Assembly: GCA_910584115.1 (NCBI GenBank)
Contig: CAJTYN010000147.1
Coordinates: 1-7,684 of the forward strand
DNA length: 7,684 nucleotides
Reading direction: 5' to 3'
Origin: an uncultured Lachnospiraceae bacterium
GTDB taxonomy: Bacteria > Bacillota > Clostridia > Lachnospirales > Lachnospiraceae
The translations under genes and the position numbers were made by a program. The stretch's first letter is position 1. Each line of letters starts with the position of its first letter. Positions 1 through 4,746 of this stretch are shown in pieces. Under the pieces are notes generated by a model. That model searched no databases and was not told the DNA's origin. It was given only the letters and a program-made list of their open reading frames with translations.

Positions 1-683
1 TTCTGCCCCAGATAGTCAGATATCCCTTCTCCGATGGCCTCCGCGATCTTTTTCTGGTAATCCTCCTGCTGCAGGAGGGACGCCTCCTCGGGATTGGTCA
101 TGAAACCGCACTCGACGATGTTCAGGATGCCCGGGCTTTTTTTCAGGAGGTAGTAGCTGGTGTTCCCTTTCGCCTGCCGCGGCGCCCCCACCTGCAGCTT
201 CTCGTTCATCTGATCTTGTATGCAGGCTGCCAGCGTCTTCCCTTCCACGGAATCCGCATAATAGAACACCTGCGGCCCTTTTACCGAAGGATCCGGATAG
301 CTGTTCTGATGGATGCTCACCGTGAGCAGCGGAGTCTTTTCCCCGATGAAAGCCACCCGGTTCTGCATATCCTGTACTTTCTGGTTTTGGGTCCCTTCCT
401 GGTACAGCCCTTTATCTTCCGTCCGGGTCATCTCCACATAGTACCCGGCATCTTCCAGATAGTCCTCTAGTTTCTTTGCGACTGCCAGGTTCAGGTCTTT
501 TTCCTTCAATTCTCTCGTCACCATCCCCGGATCATCACCCCCGTGCCCGGCGTCCACCACGATCGTCTTCGCCGCCCTCCGGTTCTGGCTGACCACCTGG
601 ACTACTTCCCGGGACAGGGCGAACGCCCCCGCGATCAGCAAGATCCCCATACACAGTTCCAAAGCCCTCTTTGATCTCACCAT
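1..683 (-). CDS. cwlD: CwlD-like N-acetylmuramoyl-L-alanine amidase (3' end beyond window)
   Basis: This is a zinc amidase of the Amidase_3 family, which cleaves the bond between MurNAc and L-alanine in peptidoglycan. About 227 residues are visible and the 3' end runs off the left edge; full CwlD proteins are near 235, so little is missing. A hydrophobic signal anchor lies at about residues 8-24, placing the enzyme outside the membrane. The expected zinc ligands are visible: H47 in DAGHGG, E61 in LKEKDLNL and H125 in SIHQNS. The catalytic glutamate is E191 in NIVECGFMTNPEE. The stretch VKGPQVFYY (134-142) matches the CwlD-type pattern. In Bacillus, CwlD helps make muramic-delta-lactam in spore cortex; that role here is inferred. 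I chose the ATG at 681-683 because AAAGGGTG lies 6 nt upstream and the signal anchor follows. An in-frame ATG at 738-740 has no ribosome binding site. A close Amidase_3 paralogue is the alternative. Confidence 0.85.
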   Translation of the reverse strand, partial: MVRSKRALELCMGILLIAGAFALSREVVQVVSQNRRAAKTIVVDAGHGGDDPGMVTRELKEKDLNLAVAKKLEDYLEDAGYYVEMTRTEDKGLYQEGTQNQKVQDMQNRVAFIGEKTPLLTVSIHQNSYPDPSVKGPQVFYYADSVEGKTLAACIQDQMNEKLQVGAPRQAKGNTSYYLLKKSPGILNIVECGFMTNPEEASLLQQEDYQKKIAEAIGEGISDYLGQ

Positions 684-732
684 AAAAAACACCCTTTGTG
701 CATATTCTGTTAAATATATGCAGCAAAGGGTG
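684..732 (-). terminator. Hairpin plus T6 between GH18 gene and amidase, covering the amidase RBS
   Basis: Read on the minus strand, CACCCTTTG (732-724), a bulged C (723) and TGCATAT (722-716) pair with ATATGCA (705-699) and CAAAGGGTG (698-690). This gives 16 pairs with a 10-nt loop (706-715). Six T residues follow (689-684) and then the amidase ATG directly. It has the form of an intrinsic terminator for the GH18 transcript, beginning 36 nt after its stop codon. The 3' arm also contains AAAGGGTG, the only plausible ribosome binding site of the amidase. The structure could therefore attenuate transcription, hide the ribosome binding site, or both. I see no strong separate promoter for the amidase. 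The stem is moderately AT-rich, so read-through is plausible. Confidence 0.7.
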
Positions 733-768
733 ACTTGCATACACATTATCCGGTTTTTAAAACGCCCT

Positions 769-2469
769 CTATCTCAGGCCCTCACTCAGCACTTTCCACA
801 CATCCTTCTGTTCAAAACCCAGCTTCCAGGAGGCTACGCCCGCCAGGCCGTATTCTTTCACCAGCCCCATCTTCACCTCCAGGGACGCCGCATCCTCCAT
901 CCAGATCTGGTAGAAGGTCCCTCCGTCGTCAAATTCTCCGTAATTCTGGCATTTCTCATTGTCCCAATATGTCTCCACCTTGTTCCGCTTGATAAAACGG
1001 GCCGCGTCGACCATCCCCAGCGCCTCACTGCTCAAGATGCCCGCCGTCGTCTTCCAGACCCTGGTGTAAAACGGAACGGCATTGATCACTTTGCCCGACG
1101 GCACCACGGCGACCGTATCCTCCACGCCCTGTCTCACCCATGGATAAGAGGCCACGGATCCGGCTTCGGGGGAGTCCGCATAGTTCTCATCATAGCCCAT
1201 GATGATCACATAGTCCGCGACCACGCCCTGTTCCTGCCTGTCATAATGTTTCGTATACTCCTGGGGCACCGGGTCATCCACGGAGAGCACGATCTGGTTG
1301 AGCCTGCAGAGGATGGACAGTTCCCGCAAAAACTGGATGAAATGCGGCCCCGTATCCTCGCTCAGATTCTCCAGATCCACATTGATCCCGTCCAGGCCAT
1401 ACTGCTGCGCCGCCTGTATCAGGAGATTTTCCAGGCGGGTGCGCGAAGCGGTATGAGAGAGGACTTCAAATGTGCTGATATTTTCATCAAAATTGCTGAC
1501 CAGCCCCCAGACTTCCAGCCCTCTCGCGTGGGCATCCGCCACGTACGCCTCCGAAGCCAGGCTGCTGATCTCCCCCTGATCGCTGGCGAGGGAAAACCAG
1601 GTGGGCGATATGACGTTCACCCCGGATACATTTTTCAGCAGTATGTCCAGCGTGTCGTTGGCGTCCATGTTCGTGACCTGGTGCCAGGTCAGGTTGATCG
1701 GATAGTCCCTGGAGATACTGGTATAGACGGGTGCCTGGAACTGACGCTCGAAGCCCCGCACCTGGGGCTCGCCTTCCAGCTTATCCGACTTTATGTAACC
1801 GATGTAGCCATCCTCGGTGGCGACGCATTTCCAGTCGTCCAGATCGTCCGCCATCCGAAGGACGGACCCTGCGGCCACATCCGTCAGGATCTCGCTCTTG
1901 ATGCCGCCGCGATAGCGCACCTGTGTATCCTCTTTCACCTGGACCACCGATACGTCCGACCACTGGTACTGCACCACCAGACGGGCCGGATCCTGCAGGA
2001 GCGTATGGTCGATATCCGTCACCTGCCCGACAAACGCGATGTGGATATACGGGGTATCCCCCACGATCTTACAGATCACCTTGTCAGCCCCGCGCCGCTC
2101 CTCTCCGACCATGTAGGAATCGGCCTCCGGGACGATGATCATCTTCTCCGTGGGCGTGGTGTATATGAGGATCTGCTCATTGGAATCCCAGTAAAATCTC
2201 TTGTTCAGATATCCATTGACCACCTCTATGGGGACATACGCCTCCCCGTCCAGCAGCCGCCCTTTTGCCTCCAGGACTTCTGTGCCAAAGACCAGCGGCA
2301 GTTCTTCTCTATCCGTCACCCCATAATAGACCTGCGGATCCATCCGCTCTTTCGTGGGGGTATATTTCTGTATCATATGTACGACCAGGCTGATGATCCC
2401 GATCAGAAAGATCAGCAGGATGACCACTACGACCGGGGCGATCTTCTGTTTTCTCTTTTTATACAGCAT
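769..2469 (-). CDS. Membrane-anchored GH18-family glycosidase with SH3b domain (YaaH/SleL-like)
   Basis: This 566-residue protein is predicted to act on peptidoglycan at the outer face of the membrane. A transmembrane anchor lies at about residues 11-32 after a basic MLYKKRKQK start. Residues about 57-113 resemble the copper-amine-oxidase N-like fold often found in clostridial wall proteins. Residues about 173-231 look like a bacterial SH3 domain (GSVLRMADDLDDWKCV, then GYIGYIKSDKL). The C-terminal half is a GH18 barrel with the catalytic motif DGINVDLE at 360-367 (D365, E367), MGYDENY at 424-430 and GLAGVASWKLG at 541-551. The N where many chitinases have the first D of DxD is usual in the YaaH/SleL cortex-lytic group, which hydrolyses GlcNAc linkages. 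The ATG at 2467-2469 follows TTAGGAGGAG with good spacing. Its neighbour is an amidase on the same strand, 85 nt downstream. The exact substrate, and whether it is sporulation-linked, cannot be read from the sequence. Confidence 0.88.
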   Translation of the reverse strand: MLYKKRKQKIAPVVVVILLIFLIGIISLVVHMIQKYTPTKERMDPQVYYGVTDREELPLVFGTEVLEAKGRLLDGEAYVPIEVVNGYLNKRFYWDSNEQILIYTTPTEKMIIVPEADSYMVGEERRGADKVICKIVGDTPYIHIAFVGQVTDIDHTLLQDPARLVVQYQWSDVSVVQVKEDTQVRYRGGIKSEILTDVAAGSVLRMADDLDDWKCVATEDGYIGYIKSDKLEGEPQVRGFERQFQAPVYTSISRDYPINLTWHQVTNMDANDTLDILLKNVSGVNVISPTWFSLASDQGEISSLASEAYVADAHARGLEVWGLVSNFDENISTFEVLSHTASRTRLENLLIQAAQQYGLDGINVDLENLSEDTGPHFIQFLRELSILCRLNQIVLSVDDPVPQEYTKHYDRQEQGVVADYVIIMGYDENYADSPEAGSVASYPWVRQGVEDTVAVVPSGKVINAVPFYTRVWKTTAGILSSEALGMVDAARFIKRNKVETYWDNEKCQNYGEFDDGGTFYQIWMEDAASLEVKMGLVKEYGLAGVASWKLGFEQKDVWKVLSEGLR

Positions 2470-2492
2470 ATGTTCTCCTCCTAACGGATACC

Positions 2493-2520
2493 ATTATAGC
2501 ACATTTTGGCTTTCAGTCAG
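2493..2520 (-). promoter_or_regulatory. Promoter of the GH18 gene
   Basis: On the minus strand, CTGACT (2520-2515) lies 16 nt before a perfect TATAAT (2498-2493). Transcription would start near 2486, leaving a leader of only about 17 nt that contains the AGGAGG site. Upstream A/T tracts at 2524-2530, 2536-2539 and 2544-2549 recur about every 10 bases, as in UP-element-like or bent DNA. The match is to a housekeeping sigma factor. I see no obvious sporulation-sigma pattern. Confidence 0.65.
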
Positions 2521-2565
2521 CAGAAAAAAATGATCTTTTCGACTTTTTTCGATCCGGCTCCTCAC

Positions 2566-2646
2566 AAAAAGCCCCGCAGGCATCGGTCATGCATGGTCTT
2601 TATCAGGGATCCATGGTCTAATGTATACCTGCGGGCGCTCTTTTTT
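2566..2646. terminator. Large bidirectional intrinsic terminator after the small hypothetical gene
   Basis: AGCCCCGCAGGCAT (2570-2583) pairs with ATACCTGCGGGCGCT (2625-2639). The core is eight perfect GC-rich pairs, with a C-A mismatch and a bulge outside it. T6 follows on the plus strand (2641-2646) and T5 on the minus strand (2570-2566). Only the minus strand has a gene upstream, and that gene ends at 2645, so it is probably that gene's terminator. The 41-nt loop is long for a terminator and carries CATGGTCT twice (2592-2599 and 2612-2619). Confidence 0.7.
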
Positions 2647-2956
2647 ACAGTCTTATTCTGTCAAACCCTATCTTTTGGAGTCCCCCTTTCTCATCTTGCT
2701 GATAATCCCGCATATAACCGCCTGTTTCCGCGATCAGATGGGCCTTGACGATCTCATAGGGACTGCTCGGGCAGCCTTCAAGATCCAGAGACACACCTTT
2801 CTTCTTGTACATCTCCAGCTCGCGCCGCAGACAGGCAGCGTTTACATTCTTTTTTCCTTTTCGGATCTTTCGTGAATTACTCGTTTTGCCTGCTCCTTTC
2901 TTCCGTTGTAAAAACGCCATGCCATAGGTTCTGAAAAGACGGCTGCTTATGATCAT
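2645..2956 (-). CDS. Small basic hypothetical protein
   Basis: This is an uncharacterised protein of up to 103 residues. Residues about 18-37 are rich in lysine and arginine (QRKKGAGKTSNSRKIRKGKK). The C-terminal part, from RRELEMYKKKGVSLDLEGCPSSPYE to YMRDYQQDEKGGLQKIGFDRI in outline, resembles small proteins I recall from Lachnospiraceae genomes, which have no known function. There is no signal peptide or membrane segment. The start is uncertain: ATGs at 2956, 2920 and 2812 all lack a convincing ribosome binding site, and the frame is closed by a stop at 3020-3022. It is believed real because a near-consensus promoter lies upstream (3118-3090) and a strong terminator overlaps its end. It is transcribed divergently from mecA. 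No function is proposed. Confidence 0.6.
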   Translation of the reverse strand: MIISSRLFRTYGMAFLQRKKGAGKTSNSRKIRKGKKNVNAACLRRELEMYKKKGVSLDLEGCPSSPYEIVKAHLIAETGGYMRDYQQDEKGGLQKIGFDRIRL

Positions 2957-3083
2957 ATTTTTGGAAATCGTATGTGGCAGACGGCCACTGAATTTCTTAA
3001 AGAACGAACAGAATATCAGTTACTATAACTCCGCGGGATCATTGGCTTGTTCAGGATATTTAGTTGCAACAGCCACCCTTTCT
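2957..3083 (-). other. Long 5' leader of the small hypothetical gene, possibly structured
   Basis: From the predicted start point near 3083 to the first ATG there are about 127 nt. On the minus strand there are short perfect hairpins: GTGGC-N5-GCCAC (2988-2974) and AGTTA-TAG-TAACT (3032-3020 region). A longer-range match of GGCT with AGCC lies near the 5' end. AAAGGGTGG at the 5' end is followed by a TTG codon that opens a 17-codon frame (MQLNILNKPMIPRSYSN, then TGA). I do not recognise a known riboswitch class. It could be an ordinary untranslated leader. Confidence 0.35.
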
Positions 3084-3089
3084 GACAAT

Positions 3090-3118
3090 ATTATAGCTTA
3101 ATATTTTGTTTTTGCCAA
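3090..3118 (-). promoter_or_regulatory. Promoter of the small hypothetical gene
   Basis: On the minus strand, TTGGCA (3118-3113) and TATAAT (3095-3090) are separated by 17 nt. This matches the housekeeping consensus at 11 of 12 positions and is one of the best promoters in the window. It drives transcription away from mecA, so the two genes share a divergent control region. Confidence 0.75.
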
Positions 3119-3163
3119 TAGTTTTTATGAAATATTTAGGATTTTTTTACAGAAACATCCTGA

Positions 3164-3192
3164 TTGCTTTTTCTCACATTCCTGTGTATAAT
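3164..3192 (+). promoter_or_regulatory. Upstream candidate promoter for mecA
   Basis: TTGCTT (3164-3169) and TATAAT (3187-3192) have a 17-nt spacer. The -35 box is weak but the -10 box is perfect. With the promoter ending at 3238 it would form a tandem pair. It lies in an AT-rich stretch shared with the divergent minus-strand promoter. Confidence 0.45.
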
Positions 3193-3208
3193 TAAAGGCG
3201 GAAATTCC

Positions 3209-3238
3209 TTTACATATCTATGCGCGGTGGTATATAAT
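3209..3238 (+). promoter_or_regulatory. Main candidate promoter for mecA
   Basis: TTTACA (3209-3214), which differs from TTGACA at one base, lies 18 nt before TATAAT (3233-3238). Transcription would start near 3245, giving a leader of about 65 nt. Confidence 0.6.
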
Positions 3239-3271
3239 ATGGATGTAGCAGGTTTTACGACAGGCTAAGGA

Positions 3272-3310
3272 AGATGATCCCCATCATCTCCCAGGATAGG
3301 ATGTGATGAT
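3272..3310 (+). promoter_or_regulatory. mecA leader with alternative pairings near the start codon
   Basis: AGATGAT-CCCC-ATCATCT (3272-3289) is a perfect 7-bp hairpin. The same ATCATC (3283-3288) is also complementary to a second GATGAT at 3305-3310, directly before the ATG. The AGGA ribosome binding site (3298-3301) would then lie in the loop. The first pairing would leave the start open and the second would partly mask it. This is short and may be chance. Confidence 0.3.
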
Positions 3311-4060
3311 ATGAAGATAGAAAAGCTCAATGAAAACCAGATACGCTGTACCCTGACAAAAGAAGATCTGTACAGCCACCAGATCCATCTGAGCGAACTG
3401 GCCTACGGCACGGAAAAAGCCAAGAACCTTTTTCGCGATATGATGCGCCAGGCCCACGATCAGTTTGGATTTGAAGCCGACAATATCCCTCTGATGATCG
3501 AGGCCATCCCGATCAACTCGGACAGCATCATCCTGATCATCACCAAGGTGGAAGATCCGGAGGAACTGGATACGCGCTTTTCCAAATTCTCCCCCTCGGT
3601 GGCGGACAGCGATGAGGGCGAGGTGCAGATCGACGGTGCCGACAGCATCATCGACATCTTCCGGAAACTCTATGAGGCGAAGGTCAAGAATGAGACGGCC
3701 AAAAAGACGTCCGGCGGCGCCCCCGCGGACAGTACAGAGTCCCAATCCCAGAAGGATGCATCGCTGGATCTGATCTGCCTTTACCGATTCCCGGATCTGG
3801 ATGCCGTGATCAAGGCGGCCCACGGCCTGAACGATTATTTTTCAGGCGAGAATACTTTATACCAGGAGACACGCAACAGTGACTATCTGCTGGTCGTGCA
3901 TCAATCCTCCTATTCACCGGAAGAATTTAATAAAGTATGCAATATATTATCCGAATTCGGAACGGTCCAGCGTTTCAATCACGCCGGGGAGGCCCATCTG
4001 CAGGAGCACGCGGAAATCATCATCGACCATAGAGCATTGCAACAACTCAATACCTTATAG
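3311..4060 (+). CDS. mecA: Adaptor protein MecA
   Basis: MecA recognises substrate proteins and delivers them to the ClpC/ClpP unfoldase-protease in the cytoplasm; in Bacillus it controls competence through ComK. At 249 residues it is close to the usual family length. The N-terminal substrate-binding domain spans about 1-80: MKIEKLNENQIRCTLTKEDL at the start, then GTEKAKNLFRDMMRQA and LMIEAIPINSDSIILIITK. An acidic and polar linker covers about 81-150. The C-terminal ClpC-binding domain spans about 153-240, with LICLYRFPDLDAVIKAAHGL, LYQETRNSDYLLVV and a final HAEIIIDHRAL. The ATG at 3311 follows AGGA with a 9-nt gap. A nearby ATG at 3301 is in another frame and meets a stop at once. The gene stands alone, between divergent promoters and a terminator. 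Clostridial MecA substrates are poorly known, so what it targets here is open. Confidence 0.92.
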   Translation: MKIEKLNENQIRCTLTKEDLYSHQIHLSELAYGTEKAKNLFRDMMRQAHDQFGFEADNIPLMIEAIPINSDSIILIITKVEDPEELDTRFSKFSPSVADSDEGEVQIDGADSIIDIFRKLYEAKVKNETAKKTSGGAPADSTESQSQKDASLDLICLYRFPDLDAVIKAAHGLNDYFSGENTLYQETRNSDYLLVVHQSSYSPEEFNKVCNILSEFGTVQRFNHAGEAHLQEHAEIIIDHRALQQLNTL

Positions 4061-4061
4061 G

Positions 4062-4088
4062 AAAAGACCGGCATACGACCGGTTTTTT
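4062..4088 (+). terminator. Intrinsic terminator of mecA
   Basis: AAAAGACCGG (4062-4071) and CCGGTTTTTT (4079-4088) form a 10-bp stem with one G-U pair and a 7-nt loop, starting one base after the mecA stop codon. It separates mecA from the next gene, which has its own promoter. Confidence 0.85.
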
Positions 4089-4098
4089 CTGATTTTAG

Positions 4099-4127
4099 TT
4101 GATTCTGCACTAAAAAGGTATTATAAT
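4099..4127 (+). promoter_or_regulatory. Promoter of the DUF1858 gene
   Basis: TTGATT (4099-4104) and TATAAT (4122-4127) are spaced by 17 nt, a strong housekeeping-type promoter. The start point should be near 4134, immediately before the palindrome at 4136-4150. Confidence 0.75.
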
Positions 4128-4135
4128 AGGAACGT

Positions 4136-4150
4136 GTCCCATCATGGGAC
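4136..4150. promoter_or_regulatory. Perfect palindrome at the transcription start (operator or 5' hairpin)
   Basis: GTCCCATCATGGGAC is a perfect inverted repeat (7-bp arms around one base; as RNA, a 6-bp stem with a TCA loop). It sits just downstream of the -10 box and 29 nt before the start codon of the DUF1858 gene. It could be an operator for a dimeric repressor or a stabilising 5' hairpin. It does not match the Rex, Fur or HcpR patterns I can recall. Confidence 0.5.
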
Positions 4151-4179
4151 GACCCCAAAGAAAAAGGAGGAACAACAAA

Positions 4180-4383
4180 ATGGCACAGATCTCTAAAGAT
4201 ATGAAGATCGGAGAACTGCTCAAAGTCGATCCGAACGTGGCCCCTATCCTCATGCGGGCCGGCATGCACTGCATCGGATGCCCGTCCGCCCAGGAAGAGA
4301 CGCTGGCAGAGGCTGCTGTTGTCCACGGAATGGACGCCAATAAGCTGGAAATGCAGCTCAACGAATTTTTAGCCGCAAAATAG
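4180..4383 (+). CDS. DUF1858 / hybrid-cluster-protein-associated redox disulfide protein
   Basis: This 67-residue protein is one complete DUF1858 domain: DMKIGELLKVDPNVAPILMRAG, then MHCIGCPSAQEETLAEAA and a final GMDANKLEMQLNEFL, each in outline. The CxxC pair (CIGC, about residues 32-35) is the expected redox-active disulfide. Related domains occur beside or fused to hybrid cluster (prismane) proteins and other anaerobic redox enzymes, but the biochemical role is not established. The ATG at 4180 follows AAGGAGG (4164-4170) with a 9-nt gap. An in-frame ATG at 4144 would add a basic extension but lies inside the palindrome and lacks a ribosome binding site. It is followed by a ferredoxin 82 nt downstream. 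No membrane segment is visible, so it is cytoplasmic. Confidence 0.88.
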   Translation: MAQISKDMKIGELLKVDPNVAPILMRAGMHCIGCPSAQEETLAEAAVVHGMDANKLEMQLNEFLAAK

Positions 4384-4395
4384 GCTGCATTTTTT
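4349..4395 (+). terminator. Terminator-like hairpin overlapping the end of the DUF1858 gene
   Basis: AAATGCAGCT (4349-4358) pairs with GGCTGCATTT (4383-4392), nine Watson-Crick pairs plus one G-U, and the T-run continues to 4395. The loop is 24 nt. The 5' arm lies in the last codons of the gene. It would separate this gene from the ferredoxin, which has its own promoter candidate. Confidence 0.5.
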
Positions 4396-4406
4396 AAAAT
4401 TTTCAC

Positions 4407-4435
4407 TTGTATTTATGTAACAGATAGTTTAGAAT
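4407..4435 (+). promoter_or_regulatory. Candidate promoter of the ferredoxin gene
   Basis: TTGTAT (4407-4412) and TAGAAT (4430-4435) are spaced by 17 nt in a short AT-rich spacer. The boxes are imperfect, but the spacing is ideal and an AAGGAGG site follows at 4451-4457. Confidence 0.5.
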
Positions 4436-4465
4436 GTGGGTATAAAGTAAAAGGAGGATAAAAAA

Positions 4466-4639
4466 ATGGCATACGTGATCACTGACGAATGTGTATCTTG
4501 TGGAACTTGCGAGGACGAATGTCCGTCTGAAGCTATTTCTCAGGGCGATGACAAATACGTTATCGATGCTGACGCTTGCGTTGACTGCGGAACATGTGCT
4601 GATTCATGTCCGAACGAAGCGATCGTAGCTGGCGAATAA
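4466..4639 (+). CDS. Clostridial-type 2[4Fe-4S] ferredoxin
   Basis: This 57-residue protein carries low-potential electrons between cytoplasmic redox enzymes such as pyruvate:ferredoxin oxidoreductase, hydrogenase or Rnf. Two CxxCxxCxxxCP motifs bind the two clusters: C9, C12, C15 and C19, and C38, C41, C44 and C48. These fill nearly the whole protein, as in classic clostridial ferredoxins. The ATG at 4466 follows AAGGAGG with an 8-nt gap. Codon use differs from its neighbours, with GCT for most alanines and TCT or GTT common. This is typical of a very highly expressed gene and need not mean transfer. It is followed by two short inverted repeats and a strong terminator. Confidence 0.96.
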   Translation: MAYVITDECVSCGTCEDECPSEAISQGDDKYVIDADACVDCGTCADSCPNEAIVAGE

Positions 4640-4700
4640 GGATCAGATCCGTCGGTCGGACAAGCTCCGATACGAACGCAGACAAGATGAAGACAAGATA
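4640..4700 (+). other. Short inverted and direct repeats downstream of the ferredoxin gene
   Basis: GGATC-A-GATCC (4640-4650) starts directly after the stop codon. TCGGA-CAAGC-TCCGA (4656-4670) follows as a 5-bp hairpin. GACAAGAT then occurs twice with an 11-nt period (from 4681 and from 4692). They may protect the 3' end of an abundant mRNA. No gene is visible here. Confidence 0.35.
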
Positions 4701-4745
4701 AAAAGTGGAGATGGCCGTTCTCATCGGTGCCATCTCCGCTTTTTT
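4701..4745. terminator. Bidirectional intrinsic terminator between convergent genes
   Basis: AAAAGTGGAGATGGC (4701-4715) and GCCATCTCCGCTTTT (4729-4743) form a 15-bp stem with one G-U pair and a 13-nt loop. T-runs are present in both directions. It serves the ferredoxin on the plus strand and the MerR-type gene on the minus strand, whose stop codon is at 4747-4749. Confidence 0.88.
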
Positions 4746-4746
4746 A

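Noticed and set aside
535..744. 69-codon minus-strand frame at the amidase start
   Set aside because: It overlaps the amidase coding region in another frame. The amidase frame has all catalytic motifs.
718..2484. 588-codon open frame on the plus strand
   Set aside because: It is antisense to the GH18 gene, whose frame carries recognisable domains, a ribosome binding site and a promoter. The plus-strand product is histidine- and proline-rich with no known motif, a typical shadow frame.
2984..2990. GCCACTG, similar to part of a cobalamin riboswitch
   Set aside because: It is on the plus strand with no other conserved B12-box elements around it and no fitting gene downstream in that orientation.
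3284..3823. 179-codon open frame on the minus strand
   Set aside because: It lies antisense to mecA and has no recognisable domain or ribosome binding site.
4144..4179. Basic N-terminal extension of the DUF1858 protein from an upstream ATG
   Set aside because: The ATG lies in the palindrome and lacks a ribosome binding site, while the ATG at 4180 has AAGGAGG at the right distance and matches the family start.
4681..4703. Two copies of GACAAGAT, considered as a possible repeat array
   Set aside because: Only two short copies exist, with no spacer pattern, so it is not a CRISPR or satellite.
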